From Botryotinia globosa (taxonomy: Eukaryota > Ascomycota > Leotiomycetes > Helotiales > Sclerotiniaceae), in the NCBI GenBank assembly GCA_014898425.1, contig RCSZ01000001.1:186001-250000 (forward strand): DNA of 64,000 nucleotides, in the 5' to 3' direction. Positions within the stretch are counted from its first letter, which is position 1. The number at the start of each line of letters is the position of its first letter. This document shows, in pieces, positions 47,649 to 61,609 of the stretch. A program made the translations under genes and the position numbers. Below the pieces are notes generated by a model, which saw nothing but the letters and a program-made list of their open reading frames with translations, was not told the origin of the DNA and did not search any database.

Positions 47649-48723
47649 ATGGCAGCATCTATGCTCTGTCGACGAGCTCCAACTTTGAGCTCTTTCTCAC
47701 GACAACCTCTCACTTCTACGTTTTCTAGATACATCACCATGACTTCCCATCGATCATTCTCATCATATCTCGTCACTCCCTCCGAACTATCCGAAGCTCT
47801 TAAAAAGAATCCCCCCTCCAAGATCTCCACATCTCCCCGCACCGTCGCCCTTTGCTCAACATGGTTCCTCCCTACCTCTCCTCTCAATGGTCTCCAAACC
47901 TTCCGCGAAAAGCGAATTCCCTCGAGTCGTTTCTTTGATCTCGATAAAGTATGCGACAAACGTTCTCCCTATCCTCATATGCTTCCCGATGCGAAAACTT
48001 TCGCATCTGCCATGAGCGCGTTGGGAATCCGCAGAGATGATACTGTTGTTGTGTATGATTCTCATGAGCAAGGTTTATTTAGTGCGCCGAGAGTAGGATG
48101 GACATTGAAGGTTTTCGGACATCCAAGTGTACATGTTTTGAATAATTTCAAATTGTGGGTGGAAGAGGGGTATCCAACTGAAAGTGGGGAATTCTGGGAT
48201 GTTGATACTTGCGCATACCCGATTCCACAACTGGATGAAAGCAAAGTCGCGGATTTTGAGGAGGTTAGTGAAATCATTAAAGATACTGGTAAAGAAGGTG
48301 CGGAAGGTGTGCAAATACTGGATGCGAGAAGTTACGGAAGGTGGTCAGGAAAGGATCCCGAGCCTAGAGAAGGTTTGACCAGTGGTCATATGAAGGGTAG
48401 TATCAGCTTGCCCATGGGAGAACTATTGGATCCAACTACCAAGACTTTGTTACCCGCGGACCAATTGAGGAAAATATTCGAGAGCAAGGGTGTTGATCCG
48501 ACAAAGCCTATCGTCAGCAGCTGTGGTACAGGTGTTACAGCTACCATTATCGATGCTGCACTGGCAGAAGCATATGGAGAGTCGGGTGTACGAAAAGTAT
48601 ATGATGGAAGTTGGACGTGAGTTTGCCCACGTCTCTTTCTAATTCAATAACGTCACTAACCTGGATAGTGAGTTCGCTCAAAGATCCAGTATTCCAGACG
48701 GATTAATCGTTAAGGATGAATAA
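47649..48723 (+). CDS. tum1: Thiosulfate/3-mercaptopyruvate sulfurtransferase, TUM1-like
   Basis: A two-rhodanese-domain sulfurtransferase that moves persulfide sulfur, in yeast toward Urm1-dependent tRNA thiolation. Exons 47649-48616 and 48669-48723 flank a 52-bp intron (GTGAGT donor) and give 340 residues. The first ~30 residues (MAASMLCRRAPTLSSFSRQP...) are Arg/Ser-rich without acids, a likely mitochondrial presequence; a second Met at residue 31 could give a cytosolic form. The catalytic loop CGTGVTA has Cys292, the pattern of mercaptopyruvate sulfurtransferases, and DARSYGRW...EPREGLTSGHMKGS carries the conserved substrate-binding Arg residues. The frame is open back to a TTG at 47589, but the first in-frame ATG is 47649. 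Confidence 0.93.
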
Positions 48724-51700
48724 GTTATTGTATTTCAGCGTTTGCGGAAAAGATACCCACTCTACTCAAGGACTCTTTACAAGGATGATAACTATGATAC
48801 GCAAGTTTCAGCGAATGCAATTAGGTTACGGATTTTAGCTTTGCGAATAATAAGAAAGGCGCACGTGGGAATTTGATGTTAGGGAGGCATAGATGCATAT
48901 GACGTTTAGCTGATGAAATATTGCGGAGGAAAATCAATGAACTATTCAAAAAGGCTCATCTCTCTCGCAGTACCTACCCGGTGACTCCTTTCTGTATAAG
49001 AGCAGTGATTATCACTTCCCCGGACCAATCCCAGATGCGAAAAACCATACAGCTGAGTCTAAACATGTCGACTGCTGCTTTCTCACTCACTTGCTTCCAC
49101 AGAATAAGCTTTGTCGTAGCATACTATAGGCCAGTGCCATCTATGTACTTGACCTGCATCTCTACTGGGAGCTTGCTAAAGCATTTATTAAAGACGTAAG
49201 TTCAGGTGTCTGTATTTTGTGATATGGAGTCGAGAGGGACGGCAGATGTTCGATAGTCGAAAGTGAAAGTTTTAGATCAATATCACCAGGAGAACCTCAA
49301 GTCCTAGTAAATTGTGAAGGCCGAAATGTAGAGTTAGGTGGTATATTGGTTTGGACGGTATCTGATTCACTACGAATCTCCTATATATTTTGCATGTGAA
49401 TTTACGAATATCATGTACTCTACTTCCGCCGAGCAGTGAATTACATCCGCTATAGTTCACAAATAAGTGTATATAAAAGAACAGCTCAGTGGTTGTTTAT
49501 TCATTTAGGTCATGTTTTCAAAGGGGAGATTTGATGTACCAGGGGAAGAAGTAGTCATGGCCGCAAAAACTTTGTAGGTTGATATCATTCAATCGAGAAT
49601 TGAGGAAATCATCTCCGGTATGAGACGCATTTCGTTGGTTTGTGATGGTATTGTTGCACTGTTGGGATGAATGTCATCATTTTCATTCTTGGCAGCAACA
49701 ATATTATGCTTAGCAATGAAAGTACACTTGATTATTGCTATTAGTCTCAAGTCTCTAACCTAAAGTATCTAGAAAATTACATGCTTCCAGCGAAATTGCT
49801 TCCGTGAACTCTTCTCGAAGAGAAACGCTCTCCCCTTAGCTGTATGTCTGTTAAGTCAGAACTACAACCTTTGAATATTTCAAAACTCCGAAACTCGAAC
49901 CTTTTAGATAGCCCATCTATATTTTCCAAGCCCAATAGTCTAATTCACTTTGTCACTGTAAAATCCTGACACCGAAATCACCGTTCAGTCAATCGTAAGT
50001 TTCACGGAGCAGATTTTCATGGTACTCATACTTCTGAAACTAGTGTATACTGTGTGAGAGCACGCATTTGCTGAAGAGCGGGATTCAATTCACTAGCAAT
50101 ATCAAAATTGAGGAGACTAGAAGCAGACTTCTGGTCAACTCTTGTTCATGTATCTAATCACGTCTGTATTCATTCACTCCCAATTGATAACCCTGCTCGT
50201 ACTGTCTCTGCTTCCCTCTCCAGCACTCCATGAAATCTCCGATTTTTGTCTTTAAAAATACTGCATTGATGGCAAGCCAACAGAAAGAGATCGAGATGTT
50301 AAAAAAGCTTTCTAGAAACTGCAAGCGAGGACAAGCGATTCCTCTTTGTCGTGGGTTCCAAGGTTGTGGAGATGTTTCAATCAATTTAATGTTATTGTTA
50401 AGTCCAATCTATCTGAACTCTTCTGATTCGTATTTATATGACAATTTTAGTACACAACATTGCTTAACAGTCTATCTCATACAAGGCTTTACAAGATACT
50501 CAGTGACAGTAATAAGAACAGAAGACAATAATCATACCTCATCATCGCTTCCTCACGAAATTCATCCCGAAGCCTTCATTTTTCTGCTTCCTATCTCTGA
50601 ATTAAATCCATATCCAGGAAAGTTGACAAGAAACTTCTGCTCCTGCAAGCTTGAATGGCTGTTTCCCTGGTGTATTTGATATGAATTAATATCTCACTTG
50701 GAACTTCTCTTCTATAGTAATAGTCCAAACTCTAGAGGTCGCTTTAATACATCTCACCTCTTCCTATGAAAATTGAATATACAGCTTTACACACAAAGAT
50801 TCAAACTTCAACGTATAGAAAACTTGCGTCTAAAAGTCTCAAGTGGGAATTCGCTAGATTTGCACTGCTAATTAGGGGGGTTTGAGGTCTGATACCACAA
50901 TGTCGCTCAGGGTTTGATAGTGGTTGTGATTCTAGCTCTGTGGAACAAAACAAGAGAGATGAGGAGCTTCTTTCATAAAAAGGTAACAGGTAAAAAAAGA
51001 AGTAAAGATATGAGATACGAGGGAGATAGGAGTTGCGCAGTAAGAAAGAGTGAAGAATTGGTGAATGTTCAATTGGGAGAGACATCAATCGAATTCCCTG
51101 TTCACTATCGTCGCAAGTGTTTATACTTTCAGGTATTTCAGAAAACGGCGGCATTAATATTTTCATTGTCGATCTCCTGGATAGCCAGTCCGAGGCGAGA
51201 TTCAAGCGATAATGCGAGCAATGAAAATTATCTCCTGGCCAACCATCCTTTCTCTATATGCATTCCCTATAATTCAAGCTTTCTACACGCCTCAATTTCT
51301 TCTCTTGCTCACTTTTGTTACCTCTCTGGAGATCGCTGATGATCTGCTTTCCATCAACTGCGCTCTTAAATATTGAATTTGTCAAAAAGATTGTCCAGGA
51401 CTAGGTGAATAACCTAACTTCCTCTCACTCCTTCCTTTTCTTCTTTACGGTTTCTCTCTATACCCAAACGTAGTCATACACCTATCCTTCCAGTCCCTCT
51501 TTGCACGTTATCGTCTCCTTTACTATCTCTATTTATTTCCTCATCATTTACTCCCACTCCTTGACTCTCACTCCCAACTACATCATTTCCCCCCCTTCCA
51601 CTCCTTCCTACATATATAAACATCCTCTCTCTTCCCACCCTTCATCTCCTCAAGATACACAAGAACGGTTAATTTGGTAGATGTCAAGGTTCTCTTTCCC

Positions 51701-54360
51701 CATTGACACCAAGATCTTGCTCTTTAACTAATCTTTCATCGCAAATCAAACACTGCAAGTGTGCATCTGGTGTTTGTTGTCAGTATCTCAAATCTGGAAT
51801 TTGGAATGTAAGCGAAAAGTCGATTTTCGCTGTCTATTTCCAACTCACGAGTATATGAGAGCGAAGAACCTCACTTGACTCGAGATGAGACGATAACAAG
51901 TTACGAGCCTCCCTCAAATTCCCCTATCTTGGGTTGTAGATGTCAAATATTTCGCGTTCGTATTTCTTGAAAATGTGGATTTCTGGGCACTTCATTCGCT
52001 GTCCTTCGGAAACATTCAGCTGTTGTATGACTGCAGGTTTAAGCTTTGATTGTGGATAGATTTTGGCTACAACTTTACCTTTATATCATTCGTCGCTTTT
52101 TTGTTTCGTGTATTCGTCTCATTCTATCACTATCCATATCTCTTGGTCTTCCTCGATATATGTATTTTCTCGCACCTCGCCTCCTCTCAGCTCAATCTTC
52201 ATCTCTAAAATAACAAAACCACTTTACACTTCTCCACACCTTCCAGAATGATCAGTGTCAAGAAATATCATTGTTTATTCCCTCACGCATATTCCGACTT
52301 CCCAACGAGAGTTGGTTTGACACACGTTTCCAAGTGTAGTAAAACTCCAATCTGTATTCATTCTATGACTGTAACTTTGGGAGCATGAGGAAAGAAGAGG
52401 AGTGCGCAAGCGATAAATGAATTCCATTTCTAATTCCTGGACCAGATATTGCAAGCCAAAGACTCACCCGAGCAGTACCATCAATAGAAGAAGAAGAATA
52501 GAATAGACAAACCCCCCTTGTTTCCCTCAACCTCCTTTCTCCAACTACAATGCATGTACAGTTCCAATCTTTAGATTTAATTCACTCGTCGATTCAAACA
52601 TTGAGAATGTTTTCCTCTTCCTTATATAAAAATGGGAAATTGACATAGTAGATATCATAAAATCACAATCACGATCGAGGATTCAAGCGAGGGTGAGGAT
52701 GAAGTTCAATCTATCATTCCCGATCTCTGCCCCCTCGAAGCTTCGTCTTTCTCTTGCAACTTCTCGGATTTGGAAATTCACCCATCCTTTGCGTCACTAT
52801 ACTTATATTACTCATTCACCACCACCCCTTGGTACCATGAACCTTCTCATCCACATATCCCTCATTCTGAAACCTCCATCCCATAGATACCTACCAAGAT
52901 ATAAATAGGGTTCTTCTTCTCTAGATAATCGCCTCTCCAAGCACTTTAGGCAACCTGATGTAGAACCGTCTAGTGTTTGTTCTGAAGATAACAACGCTTT
53001 GAATAGGTACAGGCTTTAATGCATAGATGTTTTAATAATCAATAAGATGGGATTATGATCATAATTTCCTAATAAAGTATCTGTATCTATACTTTCTTCT
53101 TTGTATGAAGAATTCGACAACATATCCATATTATCATTATCATCAAAACCTCCCAGATAGCCGGTAGCTCCAAAACAATAACAACAACAATAACAACAAA
53201 CCAATAACCAAATTCTCCCCCCCTCCTATTCAATCCTTCCGCTCACTTCCAAACACCAGCAGTACATGTACGCATCTTTCCAAGATCCATGAATTTCTTC
53301 GTTTTCAGAAGTAACGCAGCTCTCTCATACTCGCTGTCTTCGTCCATTCAGCTATTGATAACCTTTCAACCCTAGATCTCGCATGATTAAATAGAAGATC
53401 ATGGAAGTACTCCTGTGAAATTGATGTTGGAGAGAATTCTCTACTTCGGGTATTCACTCATCTTCTCGCTCATTTATGCACTTCATACACTCTCTACCTC
53501 CATCTTCCCATCTAGTACCTACCCCCTTTCCTTACTCCCAATCCATGCCTACTCCATATCCTATTCATATCCAGATATATAAACCCCCCCTTCCCCCTTC
53601 CCCCATAATCTATTCCCATCCCCATCCTATCCCTATCCCACCACCCACCACCCACTATCCACATCCCAGATTCCTAGATTCCTAGATCTAGATTCCTAGA
53701 TCTAGATCTCTCATCCAGCCCATCCCATCTCACAAACTATATCTCTGCTTTAACTTCAATCTTAACTTCAATCTTAATCTCCTTCCAATCCTCATCCTAA
53801 TCTCCACCTAATGCCAACAACACCTTTGACTTACACACTAATCCCATAAAAGCTACTCATGGGGAAAAAACAGATACTTAGGAGAAATGATTCCATTCTA
53901 TTCTATTCTATCCGTCTCTTCATGTCTTCAATTCAAGTATCTCATTCCATTCCCATTCCCTCATCCTCATAATAATCCATGGTATCATCACAAAGTTCCT
54001 CCTATTCCAATTCCTCATCACAGTTTACCCTGCTCTCTGACCCCCGTAGCATCCCATTGTATCCCGTCCATCTTAAACTGCCAACGCGAAACTATTGGTA
54101 TTAAAACAAAACATTCAAACAAATAAGTATGTATACCGGTGTACCAGAGTCCTTCTAATCTTTGTACAACCTCTCGTAAAAACATAAACTCCTCATCCAT
54201 GATATATGCAAAAGAGACCGAGACCAAACACCATCGCTAAACCAACCGGAAATAAAAAGATGTTCTGGTAATCTACTCATCTTTCCCATCATTCATCCTT
54301 CATTGTCCAATCCCCGACCTGAATGGACATCCAAACACTGGAGATCATCATTTCTCAAAT
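48724..54360. other. Large intergenic region, no confirmed gene
   Basis: Frames of 134-149 codons at 50230-50679, 50801-51205 and 50914-51339 overlap on opposite strands and show no motif. From about 51420 the plus strand becomes C/T-rich and G-poor. A TATATAAA at 51612 followed by pyrimidine-rich sequence and a 16-codon frame (51681) resembles a promoter plus leader, but no protein gene follows. 53670-53712 repeats GATTCCTA/GATCTAGATTCC. The end near 54360 is the 3' UTR of the transporter. Confidence 0.5.
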
Positions 54361-56853
54361 CTATTTCCCCCACCTCGCTCCAAACCTTTCAATGTAGTTC
54401 TTTCTAACTGTCCACATTCTCGCTCTCTTTCCAAAAATATACATCGGTACACTTGCAGCCATTAAAACCAACTGGATGACCCCCAACCAAATAAATACTT
54501 TCTTACTTCCATCCCTCTCTAACCACTCTGGAAAGAACAATGAAAAAACCAATCCGTGAAAGATGTTCTTCGAAAAGTTCAATGTCACCAATGCTTCACC
54601 AGCATACTGTCGGTAAGAATCCACACAAAAGGTAATCGCCGTTGTCGAACCTAATGAACAACCAAAAGATATGATTCCGAAGAAGATAGTTGGGACTATC
54701 CAATTATCATGTATTTGAGCAGACCAACCGAAACCCATCAGACCAACAACTGTGGTTAATGCGACTGGAGCTGCCATTATAAGTCTATATTCCGGTTCGT
54801 AGAGACCTCCATTTCTTCTGGACATAGCCCGGACAATGACATCGCTTACTTTTCCCGCCACCGCTGTACCTAGTACTCCACCTATGAAAGGAGAGAGATA
54901 TACTAATCCAGTTGATAAAGCAGAGAAATTGTATGTATGTTTATCTCTATAGATAACAGCGACGGATTCGGACAGAACGATAAGCCAACCAATTGAACAA
55001 GCATAAACAATTGAAGACCATAGGACAGCCGGATATGTAAAGAGAATAAAAGGTCGAAAGGCTACTATAAGCCATCTATCTTTGCTCAAACGACCATACC
55101 AAACTTTAAGTTGTTGTACAAAAGTTTGTTTGGGGGCTTCTCGAAGTTCTCGCGTATATTGTGGTCCAAGGGATGGTTCACGAACTGAAAGTCCTTCTTC
55201 AGCACCTCGAAGAGTTGCACTTGAAGGTTTTCTTTCGATCGGACGACCGCGATCGACACAATTTTCTCCGGTCTTTTCGATATTACTATAGCAAGGTGAA
55301 TTAAAGTTGTGTAAAGTAGCTACACCTGCCGATGTTGAAGATTCTTCTGGATGTATAGGATCGTGATCACGAGTAGCTGGTCGAGTTGTACTAGGATCAA
55401 ATGATACACGGACTACAAAATATTGTTAGTTTAATGTCTTATTTCAATGAGAAGATCAGATCTTACCATCACGGTCCAAGTGGCTAGGTCTGGTGCGAGG
55501 ACTTGTAGGTCTAGTAATAACATCTCTATCTTCTTCCTTGTCTTCTTCATCAATTTTTGTCGAAGTTGAATCTGAATGCATGTCATCTGGAACAAAACCA
55601 ACATGCATACTTCGAGTTGGTTCAGCTGTTCTTATTTGCTGCGTTTGTGGAGATCGGGCTGCTTGTTGTTGTTGATCCGCCTCAATTCCATCCAGTTGAT
55701 GAGCTGCAGCAACATGTACTCTAGATGACGAATGCCTGAGACCTCCAAAGGTATGAATAATTTGTGACATGTTAGAACCTTTTCTGCTGTGACTTCTTGA
55801 TCTTGGTCTTTTAGGTCTTGGTGTTCGATCCCAGAATGTTTCTGGAACAAAGAAGAAAAGTATTATCCAACAAAATCCACCGATCATGGTGACAATCCAA
55901 AATACCCATCTCCAACCAAGTGTTTGAATAATGACCGCACTAACGAGTGGTACCAAATTCTTTCCACCAAGTAGCAACAAGGTATAAATTCCGATTCGAT
56001 AAGCGCGTTCGTGTAGAAAGAAAATCTCTGCAATTGTAGCAGATGGCAAACATTCGACTGGACTAACTGCAATACCTTGAACGATTCTGGCAACGAGAAG
56101 GGAAATATACGATGGCGAAAGAGCGCACCAGATACAAGAAAGGATGAAAAGAATAGCTCCACCAAGATAAACTGGACGTTTTCCGTATAAAATTGCTGTT
56201 GGAGAAGCAATTACTGAACCAACGCCCAGACCCATCATATACAATCCGGTAGTAAGTGCAACATCGGCGGTTGTAACATCGTACGTATTCGCAACATTTG
56301 TAAATCCGGCAGCTAAAATTGGTGTCATACCACCTCCCAACATACAGTATAATCCGAGGGAAAGTAATGCTGCATCTCTCCTCCACATTGGCCAATTAAG
56401 AGGATCATTACTCGATTCTTCTGGCTGCGGATCCAAAACAGTTGACCCATCTTTTGTCAATTTCTTTTCCGACCGAGTTGAAGCTGCACGACTTCTATCA
56501 TATGGAGTTTGAGGTGGAAGTGTAGATGTTGAAGTTCTCGCTGGGGCATTTCGCAAACCTAATGGTTCATTTCGTTTGCCTGTGAGAAGGAGAATCGAAC
56601 CTGGAGAAGAGGCTTGTTAGATATTTTGCGAACGGAGGGACTGTCTGGAAATCTTACCAGGAACTTCATGGGTATCTGGTACATTCAAAATTCCCATACT
56701 CCATTTCGAAGGTCGAGGTATATCCGAGTCATTCAAATCTCCATCTTCCTTCTCATGGTTTGGAGTATTCGCAGCATGACCTTGAGCGGGAAATGAGTGT
56801 GGTTCAGAAGGGGTTTCCCGTGGAGAGATTTCGGCATGTGAGTCGTCGCCCAT
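54361..56853 (-). CDS. Major facilitator superfamily transporter, DHA1 (HOL1-like)
   Basis: Exons 56658-56853, 55467-56600 and 54361-55412, with introns of 57 and 54 bp, give 793 residues. It is a plasma-membrane-type proton antiporter with 12 predicted helices: six between about residues 142 and 320 and six from about 557 on. Family signatures include DPLNWPMWRRDAA just before helix 1, YGKRPVYLGGAILF (motif A region), RIVQGIAVSP and FFFVPETFW at the end of helix 6. This pattern is typical of the fungal DHA1/HOL1-like group exporting drugs, polyamines or other cations; the substrate is not known. Unusual are a ~140-residue hydrophilic N-tail and a ~230-residue central cytosolic loop with Arg/Ser-rich, Gln-rich and acidic stretches, interrupted by intron 2. 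Confidence 0.92.
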
Positions 56854-57544
56854 TTTGATGGTCGTAACTGATAGAGAGGGAAGGATCTCTATATCATATC
56901 CAGAATGTGGTGGTTTTTAGGAGTCGATGGAAGAAAACAACAATTGGAGGCAAATGGGCTTCACCCGCCTTATGACGAGGCTGGTTGGAATTCACTAAGA
57001 TATCGGTGTACTCGGACCAAACTAATTTGGAGTAAACAGAGATTTGTAGTGAATTGTGAAAACAAACACTCCCTCCGAGACGACTATAGGTATCTCGATT
57101 TATAGGACAATAAAGAAGAATGTAAGAAAGGTGCGGATAGGTAGGTAGGTAGGTAGGTAGATAAAGTATGGAGGGGCAATGAGGGAGTCAGAATGTCAGA
57201 AAGCCGACTCTCCTCACATGCATATATAATAATACGAGTATGAGAAATGAAGATCTTTTTGGGAAATCGAAGAATTTCTCAAGCAACTATATACTTATAC
57301 AAATAAGGTACAAGCGATAAGGAAAAAAGGAAAGAGCTGAGAAGAAATTAATATAAGAGATATACTTTATACTTGACCTAGTTACCTTGATGGTAAGTAA
57401 GGATGAGGGATGAGGGGTTGGATGGTCAAGAAATCGTTTAATCGTTTAATCGTTTAATCATTTTTCTAACCCCTTCATTTTCATTTAATTAGACGGTGTA
57501 GTGCTTGATTTTTTGATTTTGAATTAGATATTATTAACTATTTA

Positions 57545-57715
57545 TTGTTTAATATTTACTATGTATTATTTGTTATCAATATCTACATCTATTATTTACT
57601 ATTAATATTTACTATTTACTATCTATTATATATTATCTATTATTACTATTTACTATTTATTATTTATTATCTACTATCTACTACTTACTACTTACTATTT
57701 ACTATCTACTCAGAT
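57545..57715. repeat. Imperfect TATTTACTA-type repeat
   Basis: A run of TATT(A/T)ACTA-like units, about 170 bp long, with many small variations. Confidence 0.8.
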
Positions 57716-58566
57716 ATCCAACACTCACCAATAACCACAAAATCACAACTTCAGCTCAAGCATCACAGATTCATTCCAGATTAATACAAGATCACTACAT
57801 GATTAGTCTACCAACTACCGTCGAAAACATCATGTTGTGGCAGAAAAGAGGACCCTGGATTGTTAAAAGAAAGGTCATATGGGGTAAATAGAGCGCCACA
57901 GAGACCACCGATGGTAAAAATGATGGAGACACAATGTCGGTGGAGTAGTAAGGTTAAGGATTCCAAGACAAAACTCTCTAGGTATTCTGATAAAGAGGTA
58001 AAAGATAAGCGCCGCTCGAGTGTAGAAAGTGGGAAAAGGATTTTGAGTGGTTGAGGATGTGAGAATATTGTGCGCATGTTGGCTTGACTCCAGTTGTACT
58101 ATACACAATGACCAAATTCCAAGGTAGATGATGAATATACGGGGGTTTCTACTCGACTCGAAGTTGATGTTGTGATGTTGATGTTTGTGGTTGGAGATGA
58201 TAATGGGGTTGTGGATAATGATGAGTTAGCGACGTTGCCACACACACATATGTACATGCAATCGTCTATCGTAGGAGCTATTCTGTACAGGGTTAATAAA
58301 AGCAAACGGAGCTTATACGAAGATCTCTTTAGATCTTAAGCCTCATTCCTTTTTCAAGCCTCCCATTAAACCCTTGTAGAGCTCACCTCACACAGTGGCA
58401 CTATATCATCTTGCATCCATTTGGCATCCTACTTGCAGGCGAGACATATCGACTAGGCATTCAATCATCTTGGTTACAGCGTGCATCTGTCTCAACTCCC
58501 AAGTATTTGGCAGATAACGCGCGCTTCCCGATATTTACGCCTTTGTTGGCCAAGAAAGTCTTCTGA

Positions 58567-58607
58567 GTTGTGGGTTGTGGGTTGTGGGTTGTGGGTTGTG
58601 GGTTGGG
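58567..58607. repeat. 7-bp repeat GTTGTGG x6
   Basis: Five perfect GTTGTGG units and a final GTTGGGA. Confidence 0.9.
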
Positions 58608-60189
58608 AAGGCTACGATATTAACAAAATTGCCTATTTCGTCTATAATGGGGGTTATCCGAGGTTTAATCATTCTCTACGCATAACGGGGTTTCATCTCA
58701 TCATTTCGTGAAGAACACACCTACCGACTACTACCTAGTCATCGATACATTTAAGAAATTGAACTACATGTGGAAGTACAACAGAGGACTTTCTCTTCAA
58801 GTAACCTTATATGTCTATCTTCAAATGCGCGATTTACTTGCTTCACTCTACATTATCGTCTGTACAATCACTGTACAAAGTACAAACAATACTCCAACCT
58901 CGATGTCCCACTCAAGTGCTCACTATCTATCTACCTATCTCTTCTCATTGTCTTCCAAGTTCCAACCCCTCTTCCAAATCTTCTAGGTAATTCAAATCCT
59001 CAATGCATAGAGTGGAACATAACTTCACAGTGGAGATTCCAAACGTCCAAACCCCCAGCTGATCACGATTCACAAGTCATCTGTTCTCCATCCATCATGC
59101 ACAAGCCTAACAACCAGCTTCCTCCTTGTTTTTTTTACTTTTTCGCTCCCAGGTCGGATCCATTCTTATCCCCAATCTGACATCAATGCATACCCAGCTA
59201 AGACACGCCTGCCTCTCTATGCCGCACGTTTTCTAAAACCATCGTATTTGTGATACCCCAGATTTCCAATCATTGCCTTTCGGACAATACCGAGGCGAAA
59301 TTTCCGGGGTAATACTACTCGTGCTTGTCTATCCTATGCGAGTGGGTACGAGGAGTAAGACTTGCTTGCTTTGATAAGATGTTCGTCTACTGTCTAATAC
59401 TTTATTTGAGAAATATGCCAACGTAAAGTGGTTTGCAGTTTACGTTGGAGGTTTCAGTTCACATGCATTGCAGGTAGGTATTTCACACGCACATCGCGTA
59501 TGTCTTCCAATTTAGATGAAATGCTTTCTAGCCGAGATATTTGGCATACTCGACAGACAGAGCGGCTTCTTGCATGAGAATAGTCATAATTTTTGAGCGA
59601 CCAATTACGATTTTATTTCACATCATGTCTCCTTTAGTTCTTTAATTCCACTGCTTAAAACATGCCTTTGATATTTCTAGATTTGATAATTCGAGAGTCA
59701 GTAACTTTCCGAATGGTGTTATTGCATACAACTAGATGTCATGTTCATTCTAATCCTCGCTTCCTCCAGACCAGCAACCATCTCATTTCACACTCTCATC
59801 ACTTCGTCCGTTCCACTCACTACCTTTCTCTCCGTCGGAATGAAAATTACGAAATACAACCTCAATAGTTTCCGAACCTCGATGCTTAAAGCTTTGATCG
59901 ATGGCTGCAGCTTCACATTACATGATCTTCATCTCTTCATCTCTTCATCTCATCGACAACTATCCCGCTTGAGTCTTGATGTACATGATGTCTTACATGA
60001 TCATACCACACTTTTCTATCCATCCACGATTCCCAGTTTTGAAGCTCATATCAATATCACATCAGAACATCCCATTATCTGATCTCCATCATCTACATCT
60101 CACAGCCAATCAGATTTGATATATAGATCCTTAATGCGAAATGATTCAATAATCTATCTTCAGTTTTATAACAACTCTTTTTTTGAGTG

Positions 60190-60690
60190 AGTCGAGTTAT
60201 TGTTAATATATGATAATTCATTAATATCTGGAGCAATTATAAATTCAAGTGAATAAATTGAATTAGCAATTAATTTTTATTATAAATAAATATATTATAA
60301 AATTTAAATTGAATATAATAATAGTATGGAATTATTTTCTAAGTTTTTATTTCTTTGAAACAAAAATAGCTACGAATTTGTTATAAATAAAGATTTGGAT
60401 TTCTAAAGAAAATCAACTATCGATATAATTAATAATAATCAGTTTTTATTAATACTATTGACATTTCATATTATTATACCAACCAAAATACTTTTTTCAA
60501 TTTAATTAAATCCTTTAAAAACTCAAAAAGATAATATAATAGAGAATTAATATAAACAATCAAAATAGACTTCATGTTTTTTCAGTTTTGTATTTTATAT
60601 AATATTGGTTTTTTTACAAATGAAAATATACTAATGGTTTGATAGTCATTTGAGTTCAGTAATATTATTTCAAAGCGGTTATATAATTAC
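60190..60690. other. Isolated 0.5-kb A+T-rich patch
   Basis: A sharply bounded A+T-rich block within ordinary DNA, in size and composition like the MITEs elsewhere. I could not find convincing inverted ends, so it may be a MITE with decayed termini. Confidence 0.4.
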
Positions 60691-61225
60691 TCTCTAGAAG
60701 AAGCGGTAGCGACATATAGAACAACTATTCCCTGAAATCATACACACACATCATCTGCTCATCCTCCATCCATACCCATCCCTCAATCCATGATCTGCAG
60801 TTTGGAAATCGACGAGTTGAGTAGAATAATTCATGAGAAGAAGTTACATACACCATATTCATCTTCCCATATCCTTTAGCCCGACAATAGATCAATGTCC
60901 TCTAACTCATCCACCCATACTCTCTTCAATCATCCACCACACTTCAATTTCCCAGTACACGATCTCTAGCTTTGAAGACCGATCAGCGAAACGTCGATTA
61001 CTTGTGGGAACTACTAGCAGCATGATATGCTATGATATTGAGCAAGATTATTATCCGCCCCTCCAAATCATAAGAAATCCCTCGATCAAATCCCATGCAT
61101 GCATGTACTAACTCACATTAAACAAATGGTACTTCGATTTGCATCTTATCCTTTTCTCTCCAGACTCCATCATACCACGAACTACCCAACCAAAAAGTCT
61201 TTTGATGAGACGCCTCTCTCTTATT

Positions 61226-61290
61226 CTCGTTTCACATACATACATATATACATACATATATACATACATATATACATACATATACATAAT
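61226..61290. repeat. 12-bp repeat ACATACATATAT
   Basis: Four to five tandem units of ACATACATATAT. Confidence 0.9.
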
Positions 61291-61609
61291 CCAAAGAAAA
61301 TACAAAGTGAGGATATACGCTCATTCACAACCATTGATAATTTAGATCTCACACATAAATAAAATAAACAAATAAAAATAACCTCTAAACCATGAGAATT
61401 AACATATTCCTCAACCTACCGCCTTGCCGAGATATCGATATATGAAAAGGATATCTCAAAGTCAAGCGAACATAGTCCTGGTCCTAGTCCTAGTAGCTAA
61501 CCATAAACTCCTAATACTAAAATTCCCTTTCCTTTTCCCTTTCCCTTTCCCTTTCCCAATATCCAGGCTTCCAGAAACTCCTTGAACACAAATAATATCC
61601 AACCCAACC

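Larger units (their letters stand above)
56854..61609. other. Large intergenic region, no confirmed gene
   Basis: Begins with the transporter promoter. Many short frames under 140 codons overlap without motifs. 58840-59200 and 59660-60080 are C/T-rich, G-poor tracts like those at 6.8-8.5 and 51.4-54 kb. Small repeats: (GGTA)n at 57140-57162, TTTAATCG at 57432-57460, and TTTCCC at 61528-61557. Confidence 0.5.

Noticed and set aside
50230..51339. Genes from frames of 134-149 codons
   Set aside because: They overlap on opposite strands, lack motifs and have no convincing start context.
56591..56607. tRNA B-box-like GGTTCGATTCTC on the minus strand
   Set aside because: It is the intron acceptor/exon junction of the transporter and has no A box or cloverleaf partner.
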